Source of the DNA: Syntrophomonadaceae bacterium
Lineage (GTDB): Bacteria; Bacillota; Ch66; Ch109
DNA: 9,101 nucleotides
Direction of reading: 5' to 3'
Assembly: GCA_012512295.1 (NCBI GenBank)
Contig: JAAZDI010000070.1
Coordinates: forward strand, 1-9,101
The stretch's first letter is position 1, and every line of letters begins with the position of its first letter. This document shows, in pieces, positions 4,877 to 9,101 of the stretch. The notes below the pieces were generated by a model that saw only the letters and a program-made list of their open reading frames with translations, searched no databases and had not been told where the DNA came from. Made by a program: the position numbers and the translations under genes.

Positions 4877-7672
4877 TTACGATACTTTAACCTTCCAAAA
4901 CATAAGCTTTCGGCCAAAGGTACGGCTGCCGATATAAATTGACAAACTGATTAGTTGATGTAAGCCGGAGATTAACAGAACCAACAGCCATTGTTCGGCC
5001 GTCAAAGGAACAGTCCCAAATACTGAAGACAACAGCGGAACATAGACTACTGCTAGTTGCATCGCGGTCGAAACCGCAACCGCTAATATCAAGTAAGGAT
5101 TGCCTAGAAAGCCGATCTCAAATATTGAATGAGTTTCTGAACGACACTGAAATACGTAAAATAGTTGAAAGAAAACGAGTGAACAAAAGGCAGTCGTTTG
5201 GGCCAGCTTTAAAGCCTCAGCACTCCCATCACCCCAGTAGTACAAAGAAAACAGGAAAACCAACAGGGTCCCCAAAGCAATTTCTATCCCCCGGCAGATT
5301 ATTTTCTTGCCCAATCCCCGGGCAAAAACACTTTCCCGCGGATGACGGGGCGGACGTTCCATAATATCCGGATCGCCTTTGTCAACCCCTAAGGCCAAAG
5401 CTGGCAGACCATCGGTCACTAAGTTGACCCAAAGAATCTGAATCGGCAGTAAGGGCAGGGGGAATCCCATCAGCGGAGCTAAAAACATAGTCAGAACCTC
5501 GCCAATGTTACAACCTAATAGATAACGAATAAATTTACGAATATTATCATAAATGCTGCGGCCTTCTTCTATCGCCGAGACAATTGTCGCAAAATTATCA
5601 TCCGCCAGAACCATAGCTGAGGCTTCCTTGGTTACATCCGTTCCGGTTTTACCCATCGCTATGCCAATGTCTGCTTCCTTGACCGCTGGGGCATCATTAA
5701 CCCCATCCCCAGTCATCGCGACAATGTGGCCTTTCTGTTTTAAGGCTCGAACGATGCGGACCTTGTGGGCTGGAGAAACTCGGGCAAAAACAGTTACCTC
5801 ATCAATCCGCTTAGCCAAATCATCATCGGTTAGCCGATCCAAAGCGAGGCCGGTCAAAACTTGACTGTCTGCTTTGGCTATGCTCATTTCTTTAGCAATC
5901 GCCAAAGCGGTTGCCGGGTGATCGCCAGTAATCATTACCGAACGGATACCAGCTTGCCGGGCCTCTTGAACAGCTTTGATGGCTGCCGGGCGGGGAGGAT
6001 CAATCATGCCGGCTAGACCAACAAAAATCAGATCCTGTTCCACCTTTTCTGGGCCAAAACTCTCGCCTTCGGCCAACGGCCGGTAGGCTAGAGCCAGGAC
6101 CCGTAGCGCTTCGGCAGCGAGTTGACTATTCAGCTGATCAATGCGCTTTCTTTCGCCGATTTCCAGTGGGCGGAGTTGGCCACGAAGGTAAATCCGGTTA
6201 CACTTTTCCAGAATTACGTCCGGGGCTCCTTTCACGTAACAAAAAAGTTGACCCTTACCCTTTCGATAAACTACACTCATCCGCTTCCGTTCTGATTCAA
6301 ATGGATTTTCGGCGACCCGTTGCTCATGCTTGGCCAATTCCCGCTGCCACAAACCACCCTTGGCTGCTAGAGTGACCAGTGCTCCCTCAGTCGGATCGCC
6401 AATGATCGACCAAGCGTCTTCGGCTGGTGCCTTCTGCCACAGTTTGCGAAACGTTATTAATTGGCCATTATGACTGCTCGATCCCGGCTCTAGACGAGCA
6501 TTGTTACACAACGTGCCTATTTTTAGCAACTGCTGGAGAGTTGGGTTGCTTTTTACGTCTAAAGATTGATTGCCCAGCTGAAATTTACCATACGGCGCAT
6601 AGCCATCCCCGGTTACTTCGACAACGCGGCCATCCATATAAAGCTTTCGGACCGTCATCTCGTTTTTCGTTAAGGTACCGGTCTTATCTGAACAGATAAC
6701 CGTCGCACAACCCAGCGTTTCGACTGCGGGTAGTTTACGGACAATGGCTCGACGCCGGATCATCCGTTGGACGCCGACGGCTAAAACGACTGTGACAATG
6801 GCTGGTAGCCCTTCAGGAATAGCGGCTACCGCTAAACTAACCCCAACCATGAACATATGGTACAGGTTTTCGCCCCGCCACATGCCTACTCCCACAACTA
6901 AAGCACAGATGAACAGACAACCAATAACTAATATCTTACCCATTTGGGCTAGTCTTCGCTGCAGGGGGGTATCTTCCTCTTCTGCCTGTTGAATCATCCC
7001 GGCAACTTTTCCTAATTCAGTCTGCATCCCGGTCGCAACCACAACCCCCTGACCGCGGCCACGAGTAACCGTGGTCCCCACATAGGCCATATTGCGCCGG
7101 TCACCTAATGGTACCTGATCGGTAGTTAGAGGCTCAATGTTTTTCCGAACTGGTACCGATTCACCGGTCAGTGCCGCTTCTTCCACTTCCAAATTAACCG
7201 CTTTGAGGAGCCGTAAATCAGCTGGCACTCGAGTACCGGCTTCTAAATTAACTAAATCACCAGGCACTAAGGCCTCAGCGGGAATCTTAACTTCCCGACC
7301 ATCTCTGATCACTCGAGCTTCAAGAGCAGACAGTTTTTTTAAAGCCGCAATTGATTTTTCAGCCCGGTATTCCTGAATGAAGCCGAGAATCGCATTCAAA
7401 GTAACAATCGCCATGATCGTGATGGTATCCGTCACGCCGCCTAAGAAGCCGGAAATGATCGCTGCCACCAGTAAAGTCAGCACCATAAAATCTTTAAACT
7501 GCGCTAAAAGCATTTGCCAGGCCGGTTTCCTTTTTTCCTCAATCATTTTATTGGGACCATGGCTGGCCAGCCGCCGGTTAGCCTCCTCAGACGACAGGCC
7601 ATAGTCGGGCTCAACCTGTAGCCTTTGAACTGCATTTTCAACGCTCATCTGATACCATTGTTTTGCATCCAT
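4877..7672 (-). CDS. Calcium-transporting P-type ATPase (SERCA/PMR1-like, YloB homologue)
   Basis: A membrane pump predicted to export Ca2+ (perhaps also Mn2+) using ATP. The 931 residues show the full P2A-type order: cation ATPase N-terminal segment (about 5-60), M1-M2 (57-100), actuator domain with TGES (169-172), M3-M4 (247-300) with PEGLP (286-290), phosphorylation site CSDKTGTLTKNE (327-338, Asp329), nucleotide domain with KGAPD (481-485), hinge TGDGVNDAPA (654-663), and six C-terminal membrane segments (about 714-915). Ion ligands matching SERCA are Glu287 (M4), Asn722 and Glu725 (M5), Asn750, Thr753 and Asp754 (M6). The M8 glutamate of site I is Gln836 here, so probably one Ca2+ moves per cycle. 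Start is ATG at 7672, eight bases after AGGAGG. Its position next to yicC matches Bacillus yloB. The exact ion is inferred. Confidence 0.94.
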   Translation of the reverse strand: MDAKQWYQMSVENAVQRLQVEPDYGLSSEEANRRLASHGPNKMIEEKRKPAWQMLLAQFKDFMVLTLLVAAIISGFLGGVTDTITIMAIVTLNAILGFIQEYRAEKSIAALKKLSALEARVIRDGREVKIPAEALVPGDLVNLEAGTRVPADLRLLKAVNLEVEEAALTGESVPVRKNIEPLTTDQVPLGDRRNMAYVGTTVTRGRGQGVVVATGMQTELGKVAGMIQQAEEEDTPLQRRLAQMGKILVIGCLFICALVVGVGMWRGENLYHMFMVGVSLAVAAIPEGLPAIVTVVLAVGVQRMIRRRAIVRKLPAVETLGCATVICSDKTGTLTKNEMTVRKLYMDGRVVEVTGDGYAPYGKFQLGNQSLDVKSNPTLQQLLKIGTLCNNARLEPGSSSHNGQLITFRKLWQKAPAEDAWSIIGDPTEGALVTLAAKGGLWQRELAKHEQRVAENPFESERKRMSVVYRKGKGQLFCYVKGAPDVILEKCNRIYLRGQLRPLEIGERKRIDQLNSQLAAEALRVLALAYRPLAEGESFGPEKVEQDLIFVGLAGMIDPPRPAAIKAVQEARQAGIRSVMITGDHPATALAIAKEMSIAKADSQVLTGLALDRLTDDDLAKRIDEVTVFARVSPAHKVRIVRALKQKGHIVAMTGDGVNDAPAVKEADIGIAMGKTGTDVTKEASAMVLADDNFATIVSAIEEGRSIYDNIRKFIRYLLGCNIGEVLTMFLAPLMGFPLPLLPIQILWVNLVTDGLPALALGVDKGDPDIMERPPRHPRESVFARGLGKKIICRGIEIALGTLLVFLFSLYYWGDGSAEALKLAQTTAFCSLVFFQLFYVFQCRSETHSIFEIGFLGNPYLILAVAVSTAMQLAVVYVPLLSSVFGTVPLTAEQWLLVLLISGLHQLISLSIYIGSRTFGRKLMFWKVKVS

Positions 7673-7692
7673 GGCATCCCCCTCCTAATTCA

Positions 7693-7743
7693 AATAGGTT
7701 CTTCCAAGTACAACCTATTCTATTTTCAGGAGAGTTATGTCAG
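7693..7743 (-). promoter_or_regulatory. Possible ATPase promoter overlapped by an inverted repeat
   Basis: Between the amidase stop and the ATPase start, a perfect 8-base inverted repeat AATAGGTT-N11-AACCTATT spans 7693-7719. It overlaps the -10-like TAGAAT (7722-7717), which is paired with a -35-like CTGACA (7743-7738) at a short 15-base spacing. No T tract follows on the minus strand, so it is not a good terminator for the amidase. It could be an operator for a dimeric repressor, but the promoter itself is weak. Confidence 0.3.
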
Positions 7744-7757
7744 TTGCGTTGAAAATC

Positions 7758-8273
7758 TTAAGTGACAATGTGAAAAAAAGAGTACTTTATCCGCGGGGTC
7801 CAGGCAGGAGAATCCTCATACCGCCATGGCCGGTGGTAGCTGTTTTCCGTGTGCGCATTCACCAGGGGCTGACCCTGCGCATCAAAGGCGGTGACTACGG
7901 TATTATGCTGCCAGCGGCCATCACCATCAAAGTCATAGCATATCACATCTCCAAGTTCCAGCTCCCGGGCGTCAGCAACCTCTACCACAATAAAACCGGA
8001 CTTGCTTCTGGACAAATACCAGCGTAAACTGTGAGCCACGGACCAGCTGTAACTCCAACGATCATTCGCTCCACCATGACCAAGATACCACCAGCCTTGA
8101 TCAACCTGTCCTATCCGGCTCATCGGAGCCCCTCCCGCTCGGAGAACTTGGGAAACGTAATTAGTGCAATCATTATTGTCAAACCGCCGGTAAGCGGGAT
8201 TATAGTCATTCCACCACCGATCTGCATAGGCCACTGCCTTTTCCCGGTCATACGGTTGTTTAGTTTTCCCCAC
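7758..8273 (-). CDS. Amidase_6-type (papain-like fold) putative amidase domain protein, no export signal
   Basis: The 171-residue protein consists almost entirely of one domain resembling the putative amidase domain (Amidase_6). Motifs are NNDCTNYVSQVLRAGG (33-48, likely nucleophile Cys36), LGDVICYDFDGDGRWQHNTV (107-126, with His123 as the likely catalytic base and a DxDxDG metal-loop-like stretch at 114-119), and VNAHTENSYHRPW (138-150). Substrate is unknown; the fold suggests hydrolysis of amide or peptidoglycan peptide bonds. Many relatives are secreted, but no signal peptide, membrane segment or wall-binding repeat is visible here. Start is GTG at 8273, eight bases after AGGAGG, so a longer N-terminus is unlikely. 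It sits upstream of the ATPase by 85 bases on the same strand and is divergent from rqcH; from memory, Bacillus lacks a gene here. The family call is fairly sure, the role is not. Confidence 0.8.
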   Translation of the reverse strand: MGKTKQPYDREKAVAYADRWWNDYNPAYRRFDNNDCTNYVSQVLRAGGAPMSRIGQVDQGWWYLGHGGANDRWSYSWSVAHSLRWYLSRSKSGFIVVEVADARELELGDVICYDFDGDGRWQHNTVVTAFDAQGQPLVNAHTENSYHRPWRYEDSPAWTPRIKYSFFHIVT

Positions 8274-8336
8274 TAAAAACTCCTCCTTTTAGCGCTTGTG
8301 TTTAACCCTTGTTTCCATCTTACAAATCCATATTAT

Positions 8337-8352
8337 TTAATTATGCAATTAA
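8337..8352. repeat. Short inverted repeat between divergent genes
   Basis: TTAATT-ATGC-AATTAA is a perfect 6-base inverted repeat in an A/T-rich part of the 162-base divergent intergenic region. It ends eight bases before the -35 of the rightward promoter. It could be a regulator site shared by both genes, or chance in A/T-rich DNA. No convincing promoter for the leftward amidase gene was found in this region. Confidence 0.25.
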
Positions 8353-8360
8353 CCGCTGAA

Positions 8361-8390
8361 TTGACAGGTTTTTCTGAGGAATGCTAGAAT
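8361..8390 (+). promoter_or_regulatory. Sigma-A-type promoter of the NFACT/rqcH gene
   Basis: A perfect -35 TTGACA (8361-8366) is followed after 18 bases by TAGAAT (8385-8390), one mismatch from the -10 consensus. The TG two bases upstream makes an extended -10 (TGCTAGAAT). Transcription would start near 8397, about 40 bases before the chosen GTG start. This is the best-looking promoter in the window. Confidence 0.65.
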
Positions 8391-8435
8391 GAAGGATGTT
8401 GCCTAAGTGATTTTATGGGTGAGGGGGAGTTTAAG

Positions 8436-9101
8436 GTGGCTTTTGACGGGCTAGTCTTGGCAGCAGTAACCCATGAGTTAAGCAAAAGCCTTTTGAATGC
8501 TCGGGTTGACCGGGTGTTCCAACCGGAACGTGAAGAAATCCATTTGATTCTGCGTCAACCCGGCCAGAGCTATCGGCTGTTGCTTTCGGCGCAGGCTGAA
8601 AGAGCCCGCATTCACCTGACGAATGAAAATAAACCCAATCCAACTCAACCCCCGCTTTTTTGCATGGTCCTCCGCAAACATTTGGAAGGGGGCCGGATAG
8701 TGCAAATTGAACAGCCAAATCTGGAGCGCATTCTTCGGTTGACCGTTGAATCCGTCGATGAAATAGGGGACCTGACCAAAAAGGTGCTAGTCTGTGAAAT
8801 AATGGGCAAGCACAGTAATATTATTCTCTATGATGAAAATTCTGGACTGATCTTAGATGGAATCAAAAGATACTCCCATGCCTTGAGCCGGCACCGCGAG
8901 GTATTGCCGGGGAAATCCTACTTGGCCCCCCCTCCTCAGGATAAAAAAGATCCTCAGGAGATTAAACCGGAGGAACTACGCCACCTGATTTTGACCGGGG
9001 ACTGGAGTCAACCGGTATTTCAAGTCCTTTTCCAAAAGCTATCGGGGATTAGTGCCGTTCTAGCTCGAGAGATGGTTTACTGGGCTGGGCTCAATGAGCA
9101 C
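8436..9101 (+). CDS. rqcH: NFACT family ribosome-associated quality control protein (RqcH/FbpA, YloA homologue; partial, cut by window edge)
   Basis: Homologue of Rqc2/NEMF. In bacteria it binds stalled large ribosomal subunits and recruits tRNA-Ala to add alanine tails that mark unfinished proteins for decay; older annotation calls it a fibronectin-binding protein. Only 222 codons of an expected 570-590 are present, all in the NFACT N-terminal domain. Visible are MAFDGLVLAAVTHEL (1-15), FCMVLRKHLEGGRI (75-88), EIMGKHSNIIL (121-131) and LPGKSYLAPPP (157-167). The frame is unbroken to the edge. Start is GTG at 8436, six bases after GGAG; it gives the family start MAFDG. An in-frame ATG at 8415 lacks a ribosome site. 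The position equivalent to the essential Asp97-Arg98 pair reads Glu97-Arg98. It is divergent from the amidase gene and has its own promoter. Confidence 0.93.
   Translation, partial: MAFDGLVLAAVTHELSKSLLNARVDRVFQPEREEIHLILRQPGQSYRLLLSAQAERARIHLTNENKPNPTQPPLFCMVLRKHLEGGRIVQIEQPNLERILRLTVESVDEIGDLTKKVLVCEIMGKHSNIILYDENSGLILDGIKRYSHALSRHREVLPGKSYLAPPPQDKKDPQEIKPEELRHLILTGDWSQPVFQVLFQKLSGISAVLAREMVYWAGLNEH

Noticed and set aside
7737..8027. Rightward 96-codon frame
   Set aside because: It lies opposite the amidase gene, which has a strong ribosome site and recognisable catalytic motifs. The rightward translation shows no family features.
8277..8345. Promoter for the amidase gene (TTGCAT with TAAGAT or TAATAT, minus strand)
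   Set aside because: Spacing and matches are poor for every combination tried. An alternative sigma factor cannot be excluded but is not supported.
8431..8718. Leftward frames of 75-95 codons at the right end
   Set aside because: They are antisense to the NFACT N-terminal domain, which has a promoter, ribosome site and conserved protein sequence.
1..9101. CRISPR array, insertion sequence, tRNA or rRNA
   Set aside because: No regularly spaced repeats, transposase motifs, terminal inverted repeats or tRNA/rRNA-like segments were seen on either strand.

Overview
This window is a housekeeping segment of a bacterial chromosome, most likely from a Gram-positive Firmicute of the class Clostridia (Peptococcaceae-like). 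The evidence is the gene order (rqcH, SERCA-type Ca2+ ATPase, yicC, remA, gmk, rpoZ, coaBC, metK), which matches from memory the yloA-yloB-yloC-ylzA-gmk-rpoZ-coaBC block of Bacillus and its clostridial versions. The strong AGGAGG ribosome sites and the presence of RemA, a largely Firmicute protein, agree. The species cannot be named from sequence alone.

Layout: seven conserved genes read leftward (minus strand). In order of transcription they are the Ca2+ P-type ATPase (7672-4877), yicC (4760-3879), remA (3707-3435), gmk (3397-2798), rpoZ (2781-2569), coaBC (2480-1272) and metK (1014 to the left edge, cut). Upstream of the ATPase, also leftward, is a small Amidase_6-type gene (8273-7758). Divergent from it, the first 222 codons of an NFACT/RqcH gene run rightward off the right edge from a good promoter. 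There is no gene-free stretch longer than 300 bases; the longest is the 257-base metK leader.

Functions: the block joins nucleotide supply (gmk), RNA polymerase assembly (rpoZ), RNA decay (yicC), coenzyme A and SAM synthesis (coaBC, metK), a DNA-binding regulator (remA), cation export and ribosome rescue (rqcH). The genes look co-located more than pathway-linked. Terminator-like hairpins between yicC and remA and between rpoZ and coaBC, and a tandem extended -10 element before yicC, suggest several overlapping transcription units.

No CRISPR array, mobile element, rRNA or tRNA was seen, and I do not see a clear new multi-gene system. The best candidate for something undescribed is the metK leader. 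In it, a 10-base segment of an upstream hairpin is perfectly complementary to the metK ribosome binding region, inside a larger closed, branched fold that does not match the SAM riboswitch cores I know. Secondary points are an amidase without an export signal, a short CTG-start reading frame and hairpin before remA, the Glu-Arg form of the RqcH Asp-Arg motif, and non-ATG starts in seven of nine genes.
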